Shown here: one piece after another, positions 56,223-64,000 of the stretch
How the letters are laid out: every line of letters starts with the position of its first letter
Numbering within the stretch: position 1 is the first letter of the stretch
Made by a program: the position numbers and the translations under genes
Assembly: GCF_014649775.1 (NCBI RefSeq)
Contig: NZ_BMTR01000016.1
Coordinates: 1 to 64,000 of the forward strand
DNA: 64,000 bases
Reading direction: 5' to 3'
Source: Streptomyces longisporoflavus
GTDB taxonomy: Bacteria > Actinomycetota > Actinomycetes > Streptomycetales > Streptomycetaceae
The notes under the pieces: generated by a model
What the model was told of the DNA's origin: nothing
Database searches by the model: none
Seen by the model: only the letters and a program-made list of their open reading frames with translations

Positions 56223-56867
56223 ATGGCTAAGCAGATCAAGGGCATCCTGGGCGAGAAGCTCGGCATGACGCAGGTGTGGGACGAGAACAACCGTGTTGTT
56301 CCGGTCACCGTCGTCAAGGCCGGCCCGAACGTCGTTACCCAGGTCCGTACGAATGACTCCGACGGCTACGAGTCGGTCCAGATCGCCTTCGGCGAGATCG
56401 ACCCTCGCAAGGTGAACAAGCCCCTCAAGGGTCACTTCGCCAAGGCCGACGTGACCCCCCGCCGCCACCTGGTGGAGATCCGCACCCCCGACGCCAGCGA
56501 GTACACGCTGGGCCAGGAGGTGACTGCCGAGGTGTTCGAGTCCGGCGTCAAGGTTGACGTCACGGGCAAGAGCAAGGGCAAGGGCTTCGCCGGTGTCATG
56601 AAGCGTCACAACTTCAAGGGCCTCGGCGCCGGTCACGGCACCCAGCGCAAGCACCGCTCGCCGGGCTCGATCGGTGGCTGCGCCACCCCGGGTCGCGTGT
56701 TCAAGGGCCTCCGCATGGCGGGCCGTATGGGCAACGAGCGGGTCACCACCCAGAACCTGACCGTTCACGCCGTTGACGCGGAGAAGGGCCTGCTCCTCAT
56801 CAAGGGCGCAGTTCCCGGTCCGAACGGCGGCCTCGTCCTGGTCCGTACCGCGGCCAAGGGGGCTTGA
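56223..56867 (+). CDS. rplC: 50S ribosomal protein L3
   Basis: 214 aa. GILGEKLGMTQVWDENNRVV start, and GHGTQRKHRSPGSIGGCATP with RVFKGLRMAGRMG form the loop reaching the peptidyl transferase centre. Confidence 0.97.
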   Translation: MAKQIKGILGEKLGMTQVWDENNRVVPVTVVKAGPNVVTQVRTNDSDGYESVQIAFGEIDPRKVNKPLKGHFAKADVTPRRHLVEIRTPDASEYTLGQEVTAEVFESGVKVDVTGKSKGKGFAGVMKRHNFKGLGAGHGTQRKHRSPGSIGGCATPGRVFKGLRMAGRMGNERVTTQNLTVHAVDAEKGLLLIKGAVPGPNGGLVLVRTAAKGA

Positions 56868-56874
56868 GGAACCG

Positions 56875-57528
56875 ATGAGCACCATTGACATCCTTTCGCC
56901 GGCAGGCGACAAGGCCGGGACCGTCGAGCTCCCCGCGGAGATCTTCGACGTCGAGAAGATCAGCATTCCGCTGATCCACCAGGTCGTTGTCGCACAGCTG
57001 GCCGCTGCCCGTCAGGGCACGCACAAGACCAAGCGCCGCGGTGAAGTCCGCGGTGGCGGCAAGAAGCCGTACCGCCAGAAGGGCACCGGCCGCGCGCGCC
57101 AGGGTTCGACCCGTGCGCCGCAGTTCGCAGGCGGTGGCGTCGTCCACGGCCCGCAGCCGCGTGACTACTCGCAGCGGACCCCGAAGAAGATGAAGGCCGC
57201 GGCCCTGCGCCACGCCCTCACCGACCGGGCCCGCAACGCTCGTATCCACGTTGTCACCAACGTGGTCGAGGGCGACATCTCCACGAAGGCCGCGAAGACG
57301 CTGCTCGGCAAGGTCAGCGAGCGCAAGAACGTGCTCCTGGTCATCGACCGCGCGGACGAGACTTCGCTGCTCTCCGCCCGCAACCTGCCCCAGGTGCACA
57401 TCCTGGAGCCGGGCCAGCTGAACACGTACGACGTGCTCGTCTCGGACGACGTGGTCTTCACCAAGGCCGCCTTCGAGTCCTTCGTGTCTGGCCCCCAGGC
57501 CGTTGAGACCGAAGGGAGCGAAGCCTGA
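56875..57528 (+). CDS. rplD: 50S ribosomal protein L4
   Basis: 217 aa from the ATG at 56875. KPYRQKGTGRARQGSTRAPQ is the exit-tunnel loop. In E. coli L4 represses the S10 operon; not shown here. One-base overlap with rplW. Confidence 0.97.
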   Translation: MSTIDILSPAGDKAGTVELPAEIFDVEKISIPLIHQVVVAQLAAARQGTHKTKRRGEVRGGGKKPYRQKGTGRARQGSTRAPQFAGGGVVHGPQPRDYSQRTPKKMKAAALRHALTDRARNARIHVVTNVVEGDISTKAAKTLLGKVSERKNVLLVIDRADETSLLSARNLPQVHILEPGQLNTYDVLVSDDVVFTKAAFESFVSGPQAVETEGSEA

Positions 57529-57944
57529 TGGCTACGCGTCACCCGAGCATCGCCCCCAAGGCGGCCAAGGCCGCCAAGGCCGCGCGCCTCGCCAAGGCGA
57601 AGCGCCACGCCACCGAGGGCAAGAACACCGTCGAGACGCCGCTGAGCAAGAGCTTCACGGACCCCCGTGACGTCCTCGTCAAGCCGGTCGTCTCCGAGAA
57701 GAGCTACGCGCTCCTCGACGAGGGCAAGTACACCTTCGTCGTTGCGCCCGGCGCCAACAAGACCCAGATCAAGCAGGCCGTCGAGGCGGTCTTCTCGGTC
57801 AAGGTCACTGGGGTCAACACGATCAACCGCCAGGGCAAGCGCAAGCGCACCCGCACGGGCTTCGGTAAGCGCGCTGACACCAAGCGCGCGATCGTGACCC
57901 TCGCTGAGGGCGACCGTATCGACATCTTCGGCCAGGCCTCCTAA
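57528..57944 (+). CDS. rplW: 50S ribosomal protein L23
   Basis: 138 aa. The core starts near DPRDVLVKPVVSEKSYALLD; the first ~45 residues are an Ala/Lys-rich basic extension usual in Streptomyces but absent from the 100-residue E. coli protein. L23 sits at the tunnel exit and docks trigger factor and SRP. Confidence 0.96.
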   Translation: MATRHPSIAPKAAKAAKAARLAKAKRHATEGKNTVETPLSKSFTDPRDVLVKPVVSEKSYALLDEGKYTFVVAPGANKTQIKQAVEAVFSVKVTGVNTINRQGKRKRTRTGFGKRADTKRAIVTLAEGDRIDIFGQAS

Positions 57945-57983
57945 CGGAGCGCCCTGGTCCGAATATCGGACGAGGACTGAGAA

Positions 57984-58820
57984 ATGGGAATCCGCAAGTA
58001 CAAGCCGACGACGCCGGGCCGCCGTGGCTCCTCCGTCGCCGACTTCGTCGAGGTAACGCGGTCCACGCCGGAGAAGTCGCTGGTCCGCCCGCTGCACAGC
58101 AAGGGCGGCCGTAACAACGCCGGTCGTGTGACCGTTCGCCACCAGGGTGGCGGACACAAGCGCGCCTACCGAGTGATCGACTTCCGTCGTCACGACAAGG
58201 ACGGCGTGCCGGCGAAGGTCGCGCACATCGAGTACGACCCGAACCGCACCGCGCGCATCGCGCTCCTGCACTACGCGGACGGCGAGAAGCGCTACATCCT
58301 GGCCCCCCGCAACCTGTCGCAGGGTGACCGGGTCGAGAACGGACCGGGCGCGGACATCAAGCCGGGCAACAACCTGGCCCTCCGCAACATCCCGGTCGGT
58401 ACGACCATCCACGCCATCGAGCTGCGGCCCGGCGGCGGCGCGAAGTTCGCCCGCTCCGCGGGTGCCTCCGTGCAGCTGCTTGCGAAGGAGGGCTCCATGG
58501 CCCACCTTCGTATGCCGTCCGGTGAGATCCGTCTGGTCGACGTCCGCTGCCGCGCCACGATTGGCGAGGTCGGCAACGCCGAGCAGTCGAACATCAACTG
58601 GGGCAAGGCCGGCCGCAAGCGCTGGCTTGGCGTTCGCCCGACCGTTCGCGGTGTGGCGATGAACCCGGTCGACCACCCGCACGGTGGTGGTGAGGGCAAG
58701 ACCTCCGGTGGTCGCCACCCGGTCTCGCCGTGGGGTCAGAAGGAGGGTCGTACTCGTTCGCCGAAGAAGGCGAGCAACAAGTACATCGTCCGCCGCCGCA
58801 AGACGAACAAGAAGCGCTAG
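57984..58820 (+). CDS. rplB: 50S ribosomal protein L2
   Basis: 278 aa. GIRKYKPTTPGRRGSSVADF start and VAMNPVDHPHGGGEGKTSGG with the conserved histidine near the peptidyl transferase centre. Confidence 0.98.
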   Translation: MGIRKYKPTTPGRRGSSVADFVEVTRSTPEKSLVRPLHSKGGRNNAGRVTVRHQGGGHKRAYRVIDFRRHDKDGVPAKVAHIEYDPNRTARIALLHYADGEKRYILAPRNLSQGDRVENGPGADIKPGNNLALRNIPVGTTIHAIELRPGGGAKFARSAGASVQLLAKEGSMAHLRMPSGEIRLVDVRCRATIGEVGNAEQSNINWGKAGRKRWLGVRPTVRGVAMNPVDHPHGGGEGKTSGGRHPVSPWGQKEGRTRSPKKASNKYIVRRRKTNKKR

Positions 58821-58832
58821 GAGCGGGTTTAG

Positions 58833-59114
58833 ATGCCGCGCAGTCTCAAGAAGGGACCCTTCGTCGACGGCCACCTCGTCAAGAAGGTGGACGCACAGAA
58901 CGAAGCAGGTTCCAAGAACGTCATCAAGACCTGGTCCCGTCGCTCGATGATCGTCCCGGCCATGCTGGGCCACACGATCGCGGTGCACAACGGCAAGACC
59001 CACATCCCGGTGTTCGTCACCGAGGCGATGGTCGGCCACAAGCTCGGCGAGTTCTCGCCGACTCGCACCTTCCGCGGCCACGTCAAGGACGACCGGAAGT
59101 CGAAGCGCCGCTAG
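58833..59114 (+). CDS. rpsS: 30S ribosomal protein S19
   Basis: 93 aa. MPRSLKKGPFVDGHLVKKVD start and LGEFSPTRTFRGHVKDDRKS end; binds 16S rRNA in the 30S head. Confidence 0.98.
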   Translation: MPRSLKKGPFVDGHLVKKVDAQNEAGSKNVIKTWSRRSMIVPAMLGHTIAVHNGKTHIPVFVTEAMVGHKLGEFSPTRTFRGHVKDDRKSKRR

Positions 59115-59155
59115 CGCGGGGTGGAACGACTATGACTTACACCGAAGGGACAACC

Positions 59156-59503
59156 ATGGAAGCCAGGGCCCAGGCGCGGTACATCCGCGTCACGCCCATG
59201 AAGGCCCGCCGAGTGGTGGACCTCATCCGTGGCATGGATGCCACGGAGGCTCAGGCGGTCCTGCGTTTCGCCCCGCAGGCCGCGAGCGTGCCGGTTGGCA
59301 AGGTGCTTGACAGCGCCATCGCCAATGCCGCGCACAACTACGACCACAGTGACGCCTCTTCGCTGGTCATCAGCGAGGCGTACGTGGATGAGGGCCCGAC
59401 CCTGAAGCGGTTCCGTCCGCGTGCTCAGGGCCGTGCCTACCGGATCCGTAAGCGGACCAGCCACATCACCGTGGTCGTCAGCAGCAAGGAAGGAACCCGG
59501 TAA
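59156..59503 (+). CDS. rplV: 50S ribosomal protein L22
   Basis: 115 aa from the ATG at 59156 (MEARAQARYIRVTPMKARRV) with AAGGGA upstream; an ATG eight codons earlier at 59132 is a possible alternative. The beta-hairpin tip lies in RFRPRAQGRAYRIRKRTSHI. One-base overlap with rpsC. Confidence 0.95.
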   Translation: MEARAQARYIRVTPMKARRVVDLIRGMDATEAQAVLRFAPQAASVPVGKVLDSAIANAAHNYDHSDASSLVISEAYVDEGPTLKRFRPRAQGRAYRIRKRTSHITVVVSSKEGTR

Positions 59504-60345
59504 TGGGCCAGAAGGTAAACCCGCACGGGTTCCGGCTCGGCATCACCACCGACTTCAAGTCGCGTTGGTACGCCGACAAGCTGTACAAGGACTACGTCAA
59601 GGAAGACGTCGCCATCCGTCGGATGATGACGTCCGGCATGGAGCGCGCCGGCATCTCGAAGGTTGAGATCGAGCGCACCCGTGACCGCGTGCGGGTGGAC
59701 ATCCACACCGCGCGTCCCGGCATCGTCATCGGCCGCCGTGGCGCCGAGGCCGACCGCATCCGCGGTGACCTCGAGAAGCTCACGGGCAAGCAGGTCCAGC
59801 TGAACATCCTCGAGGTCAAGAACCCCGAGGTCGACGCTCAGCTGGTCGCGCAGGCCGTTGCAGAGCAGCTGTCCTCCCGCGTCTCCTTCCGTCGCGCCAT
59901 GCGCAAGAGCATGCAGTCGACGATGAAGGCCGGCGCCAAGGGCATCAAGATCCAGTGTGGTGGCCGTCTCGGCGGCGCCGAGATGTCCCGCTCGGAGTTC
60001 TACCGCGAGGGCCGCGTGCCCCTGCACACCCTCCGTGCGAACGTCGACTACGGCTTCTTCGAGGCCAAGACGACCTTCGGCCGTATCGGCGTGAAGGTCT
60101 GGATCTACAAGGGCGACGTCAAGAACATCGCCGAGGTCCGCGCCGAGAACGCCGCGGCCCGTGCGGGTAACCGCCCGGCCCGTGGTGGCGGCAACGACCG
60201 CCCGGCCCGTGGTGGCCGTGGTGGCGAGCGTGGCGGCCGCGGCCGCAAGCCGCAGCAGCAGTCCGCGCCGGCTGCCGAGGCCCCCAAGGCCGACGCTCCC
60301 GCCGCAGCTGCCGCTCCGGCTGAGAGCACCGGAACGGAGGCCTGA
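59503..60345 (+). CDS. rpsC: 30S ribosomal protein S3
   Basis: 280 aa. KH domain with VDIHTARPGIVIGRRGAEAD. Residues 215-280 are an Arg/Gly then Ala/Pro-rich extension beyond the 230-residue bacterial core, typical of actinomycetes. Confidence 0.97.
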   Translation: MGQKVNPHGFRLGITTDFKSRWYADKLYKDYVKEDVAIRRMMTSGMERAGISKVEIERTRDRVRVDIHTARPGIVIGRRGAEADRIRGDLEKLTGKQVQLNILEVKNPEVDAQLVAQAVAEQLSSRVSFRRAMRKSMQSTMKAGAKGIKIQCGGRLGGAEMSRSEFYREGRVPLHTLRANVDYGFFEAKTTFGRIGVKVWIYKGDVKNIAEVRAENAAARAGNRPARGGGNDRPARGGRGGERGGRGRKPQQQSAPAAEAPKADAPAAAAAPAESTGTEA

Positions 60346-60350
60346 CCGAC

Positions 60351-60770
60351 ATGCTGATCCCTCGTAGGGTCAAGCACCGCAAGCAGCACCACCCGAAGCG
60401 CAGCGGTATGTCCAAGGGTGGTACGCAGGTTGCGTTCGGCGAGTACGGCATTCAGGCCCTCACTCCGGCGTACGTGACCAACCGCCAGATCGAGGCGGCT
60501 CGTATCGCGATGACCCGCCACATCAAGCGTGGCGGCAAGGTCTGGATCAACATCTACCCGGACCGCCCGCTGACGAAGAAGCCCGCCGAGACCCGCATGG
60601 GTTCCGGTAAGGGTTCCCCCGAGTGGTGGGTCGCGAACGTCAAGCCCGGACGGGTGATGTTCGAGCTGTCCTACCCGAATGAGAAGACTGCGCGTGAGGC
60701 GCTTACCCGCGCTGCTCACAAGCTTCCGATGAAGTGCCGGATTGTTCGGCGCGAGGCAGGTGAGTCGTGA
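60351..60770 (+). CDS. rplP: 50S ribosomal protein L16
   Basis: 139 aa. RRVKHRKQHHPKRSGMSKGG start and the R-rich RIAMTRHIKRGGKVWINIYP segment. Overlaps the rpmC start by one base. Confidence 0.97.
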   Translation: MLIPRRVKHRKQHHPKRSGMSKGGTQVAFGEYGIQALTPAYVTNRQIEAARIAMTRHIKRGGKVWINIYPDRPLTKKPAETRMGSGKGSPEWWVANVKPGRVMFELSYPNEKTAREALTRAAHKLPMKCRIVRREAGES

Positions 60771-60994
60771 TGTCGGCCGGTACCAAGGCGTCCGAGCTGC
60801 GCGAACTGGGCGACGAGGAGCTTCTCGCGAAGCTTCGCGAAGCCAAGGAAGAGCTGTTCAACCTCCGCTTCCAGGCGGCGACCGGTCAGCTCGAGAACCA
60901 CGGGCGGCTCAAGGCCGTCCGCAAGGACATCGCGCGGATCTACACCCTGATGCGTGAGCGCGAGCTGGGCATCGAGACGGTGGAGAGCGCCTGA
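60770..60994 (+). CDS. rpmC: 50S ribosomal protein L29
   Basis: 74 aa from ATG 60770 (MSAGTKASELRELGDEELLA); a GTG one codon earlier is also possible. Two-helix protein near the tunnel exit. Confidence 0.96.
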   Translation: MSAGTKASELRELGDEELLAKLREAKEELFNLRFQAATGQLENHGRLKAVRKDIARIYTLMRERELGIETVESA

Positions 60995-61278
60995 TGAGCG
61001 AGAGCAACGTGACTGAGACGAAGACCGACCGCGGTTTCCGCAAGACCCGTGAGGGTCTGGTCGTCAGCGACAAGATGGACAAGACCGTCGTCGTCGCTGT
61101 CGAGGACCGCGTGAAGCACGCGCTGTACGGCAAGGTCATCCGCCGTACGAACAAGCTCAAGGCGCACGACGAGCAGAACGCTGCCGGCGTCGGCGACCGC
61201 GTCCTCCTGATGGAGACGCGTCCGCTGTCCGCCACCAAGCGCTGGCGCATCGTCGAGATCCTCGAGAAGGCCAAGTAA
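60994..61278 (+). CDS. rpsQ: 30S ribosomal protein S17
   Basis: 94 aa. GFRKTREGLVVSDKMDKTVV and the OB-fold with GDRVLLMETRPLSATKRWRI. Last gene of the S10 operon; a 97-base gap with no gene precedes rplN. Confidence 0.97.
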   Translation: MSESNVTETKTDRGFRKTREGLVVSDKMDKTVVVAVEDRVKHALYGKVIRRTNKLKAHDEQNAAGVGDRVLLMETRPLSATKRWRIVEILEKAK

Positions 61279-61375
61279 ACCTCTGAGGGGTATCCCTCGG
61301 AGTTCGTTCCGCCAGGCTCCCGGGGCAGTTCACTGAACTGCCCCGGGGGAACCGGCAGACAATCAGGAGATAGAC

Positions 61376-61744
61376 GTGATCCAGCAGGAGTCGCGACTTC
61401 GGATCGCCGACAACACGGGTGCGAAGGAAATTCTCACCATTCGTGTTCTCGGTGGCTCGGGTCGCCGCTACGCGGGTATCGGTGACGTCATCGTCGCCAC
61501 CGTCAAGGACGCGATCCCCGGTGGCAACGTGAAGAAGGGTGACGTCGTCAAGGCCGTCATCGTTCGCACCGTCAAGGAGCGCCGCCGTCCCGACGGCTCG
61601 TACATCCGCTTCGACGAGAACGCCGCCGTCATTCTGAAGAACGACGGCGACCCTCGCGGCACCCGTATCTTCGGCCCGGTCGGCCGTGAGCTGCGCGAGA
61701 AGAAGTTCATGAAGATCATCTCGCTCGCGCCGGAGGTGCTGTAA
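61376..61744 (+). CDS. rplN: 50S ribosomal protein L14
   Basis: 122 aa, GTG start with AGGAGA upstream. QQESRLRIADNTGAKEILTI and the end AREVL-type EKKFMKIISLAPEVL. First gene of the spc operon. Confidence 0.97.
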   Translation: MIQQESRLRIADNTGAKEILTIRVLGGSGRRYAGIGDVIVATVKDAIPGGNVKKGDVVKAVIVRTVKERRRPDGSYIRFDENAAVILKNDGDPRGTRIFGPVGRELREKKFMKIISLAPEVL

Positions 61745-61746
61745 GC

Positions 61747-62070
61747 ATGAAGATCAAGAAGGGCGACCTGGTCCAGGTCATCACCGGTAAGGACAAGGGC
61801 AAGCAGGGCAAGGTCATTGCCGCTTACCCGCGCGACGAGCGCGTCCTGGTCGAGGGTGTCAACCGGGTCAAGAAGCACACGAAGGCCGGCCCGACCGCCA
61901 GCGGTTCGCAGGCCGGCGGCATCGTGACCACCGAAGCCCCTGTCCACGTCTCCAACGTCCAGCTGGTCGTGGAGAAGGACGGCAACAAGGTCGTCACGCG
62001 TGTCGGTTTCCGCTTCGACGACGAAGGCAACAAGATCCGCGTTGCCAAGCGGACGGGTGAGGACATCTGA
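61747..62070 (+). CDS. rplX: 50S ribosomal protein L24
   Basis: 107 aa. KOW motif KKGDLVQVITGKDKGKQGKV at the start. Overlaps rplE by one base. Confidence 0.97.
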   Translation: MKIKKGDLVQVITGKDKGKQGKVIAAYPRDERVLVEGVNRVKKHTKAGPTASGSQAGGIVTTEAPVHVSNVQLVVEKDGNKVVTRVGFRFDDEGNKIRVAKRTGEDI

Positions 62071-62627
62071 TGACGACCACCACCAGCCCGCGTCTGAAGG
62101 CGAAGTACCGCGAGGAGATCGCGGGCAAGCTGCAGGAAGAGTTCTCGTACGAGAACGTCATGCAGGTTCCCGGCCTCGTCAAGATCGTGGTCAACATGGG
62201 TGTCGGCGACGCCGCCCGTGACTCGAAGCTCATGGACGGTGCCGTCCGTGACCTGACCACCATCACGGGTCAGAAGCCGGCCATCACCAAGGCCCGGAAG
62301 TCCATCGCGCAGTTCAAGCTGCGCGAGGGTCAGCCGATCGGCTGCCACGTCACGCTTCGTGGCGACCGCATGTGGGAGTTCCTGGACCGCACCCTGTCGC
62401 TCGCGCTGCCGCGCATCCGCGACTTCCGTGGTCTGTCCCCCAAGCAGTTCGACGGCCGTGGCAACTACACCTTCGGTCTCACGGAGCAGGTCATGTTCCA
62501 CGAGATCGACCAGGACAAGATCGACCGCGTCCGGGGTATGGACATCACCGTGGTCACCACGGCGACCAACGACGCTGAGGGCCGTGCGCTCCTTCGTCAC
62601 CTCGGCTTCCCGTTCAAGGAGGCGTAA
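62070..62627 (+). CDS. rplE: 50S ribosomal protein L5
   Basis: 185 aa. VPGLVKIVVNMGVGDAARDS and GQKPAITKARKSIAQFKLRE; binds 5S rRNA. Confidence 0.98.
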   Translation: MTTTTSPRLKAKYREEIAGKLQEEFSYENVMQVPGLVKIVVNMGVGDAARDSKLMDGAVRDLTTITGQKPAITKARKSIAQFKLREGQPIGCHVTLRGDRMWEFLDRTLSLALPRIRDFRGLSPKQFDGRGNYTFGLTEQVMFHEIDQDKIDRVRGMDITVVTTATNDAEGRALLRHLGFPFKEA

Positions 62628-62632
62628 GCGAG

Positions 62633-62818
62633 ATGGCGAAGAAGGCACTTATTGCCAAGGCTGCTCGTAAGCCCAAGTTCGGTGTGCGCGGCTACACCCG
62701 CTGCCAGCGCTGTGGCCGTCCGCACTCCGTTTACCGCAAGTTCGGCCTGTGCCGCGTCTGCCTTCGTGAGATGGCTCACCGTGGCGAGCTGCCGGGCGTG
62801 ACCAAGAGCTCCTGGTAA
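62633..62818 (+). CDS. rpsZ: 30S ribosomal protein S14 type Z, zinc-binding
   Basis: 61 aa. CQRCGRPHSVYRKFGLCRVC carries the four zinc cysteines of the short (C+) S14. A 223-base gap without a supported gene follows before rpsH; TAGGCT near 62903 could be a -10 element there. Confidence 0.97.
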   Translation: MAKKALIAKAARKPKFGVRGYTRCQRCGRPHSVYRKFGLCRVCLREMAHRGELPGVTKSSW

Positions 62819-63041
62819 TTCCCCCTGTCCTAAGGGACTTGGGAATTACCGGAGGCTCTCGGTAAGTATCTGGTCGGTAGGTGGCCCACCTCTCCATGGC
62901 TTAGGCTAGGAGGGTTGGGCGCCTGCCGCCCTGACCGACTTACTACGCCGTAGGTCCCCGCGCCGCACCCGTCCTGCCTCTGAGTGGGGAGAGGGATGGC
63001 GCAGATAGGAAACCCCGGCGAGAGAGGCCGAAGGCCAATTC

Positions 63042-63440
63042 ATGACCATGACTGATCCGATCGCGGACATGCTGACTCGTCTGCGTAACGCGAACTCGGC
63101 GTACCACGACTCCGTGGCGATGCCGCACAGCAAGATCAAGTCTCACATCGCGGAGATCCTCCAGCAGGAGGGCTTCATCACGGGCTGGAAGACCGAGGAC
63201 GCCGAGGTCGGCAAGAACCTCGTCCTCGAGCTGAAGTTCGGCCCGAACCGTGAGCGCTCCATCGCGGGCATCAAGCGGATCTCCAAGCCCGGTCTCCGGG
63301 TTTACGCGAAGTCCACCAATCTGCCGAAGGTGCTCGGCGGCCTGGGCGTGGCGATCATCTCCACGTCGCACGGTCTCCTCACCGGCCAGCAGGCAGGCAA
63401 GAAGGGCGTAGGTGGGGAAGTCCTCGCCTACGTCTGGTAG
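63042..63440 (+). CDS. rpsH: 30S ribosomal protein S8
   Basis: 132 aa. MTDPIADMLTRLRNANSAYH and the end ISTSHGLLTGQQAGKKGVGG; binds 16S helix 21. ATG 63042, with a second ATG two codons later. Confidence 0.97.
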   Translation: MTMTDPIADMLTRLRNANSAYHDSVAMPHSKIKSHIAEILQQEGFITGWKTEDAEVGKNLVLELKFGPNRERSIAGIKRISKPGLRVYAKSTNLPKVLGGLGVAIISTSHGLLTGQQAGKKGVGGEVLAYVW

Positions 63441-63461
63441 TCGGGAACGGAGGAATAGCTA

Positions 63462-64000
63462 ATGTCGCGTATTGGCAAGCTCCCCATCACGGTTCCCGCC
63501 GGCGTGGACGTCACCATCGACGGCCGTACGGTCTCGGTTAAGGGTCCCAAGGGCTCCCTTTCCCACACCGTCGTCGCGCCGATCGATGTCGCCAAGGGTG
63601 AGGACGGCGTCCTGAGCGTCACCCGCCCCAACGACGAGCGTCAGAACAAGGCCCTGCACGGCCTGTCCCGCACGCTGGTGGCGAACATGATCACCGGCGT
63701 GACCACGGGTTACGTGAAGAAGCTCGAGATCAGCGGTGTCGGTTACCGCGTGCTCGCGAAGGGCTCCAACCTGGAGTTCTCGCTGGGTTACAGCCACCCG
63801 ATCCTGGTCGAGGCCCCCGAGGGCATCACCTTCAAGGTGGAGTCCGCGACCAAGCTTTCGGTCGAGGGCATCGACAAGCAGAAGGTCGGCGAGGTTGCGG
63901 CCAACATCCGCAAGCTGCGCAAGCCCGACCCGTACAAGGCCAAGGGTGTCAAGTACGAGGGCGAAGTCATCCGGCGCAAGGTCGGAAAGGCAGGTAAGTA
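63462..64000 (+). CDS. rplF: 50S ribosomal protein L6, stop codon truncated by window end
   Basis: 179 codons from the ATG at 63462 (MSRIGKLPITVPAGVDVTID) to VGKAGK; the last two bases are TA, so only the final base of the stop lies outside. The typical C-terminal KPDPYKAKGVKYEGE is present. ACGGAGGAA lies upstream of the start. Confidence 0.97.
   Translation, partial: MSRIGKLPITVPAGVDVTIDGRTVSVKGPKGSLSHTVVAPIDVAKGEDGVLSVTRPNDERQNKALHGLSRTLVANMITGVTTGYVKKLEISGVGYRVLAKGSNLEFSLGYSHPILVEAPEGITFKVESATKLSVEGIDKQKVGEVAANIRKLRKPDPYKAKGVKYEGEVIRRKVGKAGK

Overview
This window is chromosomal DNA of a Streptomyces-type actinomycete. The evidence is very high GC, many GTG starts plus one TTG start, a third-position GC bias that opens long false frames, and a gene order that matches, from memory, the core S. 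coelicolor region from korA through nuo, yajQ, rpmG, secE-nusG and rpoBC to the str and S10 ribosomal operons. I could not run a search, so the species is not determined.

Left part (1-16444): the 5' end of korA (2-oxoacid:ferredoxin oxidoreductase alpha, leaving the window at position 1), a NarL-type response regulator and two paralogous sensor kinases, all on the minus strand. Then comes a tightly overlapped ten-gene complex I-like operon, nuoA-B-C-H-I-J-K-L-M-N, which lacks nuoD and the NADH-oxidising nuoE, nuoF and nuoG. It is followed by htpX, a YccF-type membrane protein and a GlsB/YeaQ-type small membrane protein. Several genes here carry in-frame minisatellite tails.

Middle part (16445-29634): yajQ; a tRNA-Tyr gene that has lost its D and anticodon arms; small zinc-motif, SnoaL-like, SDR and amidohydrolase genes; tRNA-Thr and tRNA-Met; rpmG with two MaoC-type dehydratases; two TetR modules with visible palindromic operators; murB; an adenosine deaminase; an aspartate aminotransferase; and tRNA-Trp.

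Right part (29736-64000): secE, nusG, rplK, rplA, two related lipoproteins, rplJ, rplL, rpoB, rpoC, then the str operon (rpsL, rpsG, fusA, tuf) and the S10/spc operons from rpsJ to rplF. The last base of the rplF stop codon lies beyond the window.

The main candidate for an undescribed system lies between rpoC and rpsL (44042-50652, all minus strand). It comprises a Crp/Fnr regulator, a class III nucleotidyl cyclase-like protein, a P-loop protein with a helical-repeat tail, an SPFH-like protein, a three-helix membrane protein resembling Pycsar (DUF5706/PycTM) effectors, and an M48 metallopeptidase. A Crp-consensus palindrome lies just upstream of the cyclase gene, and the cyclase and P-loop proteins share a glycine-rich adapter-like motif. 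Together these suggest a cyclic-nucleotide-controlled membrane defence or stress system; that function is inferred.
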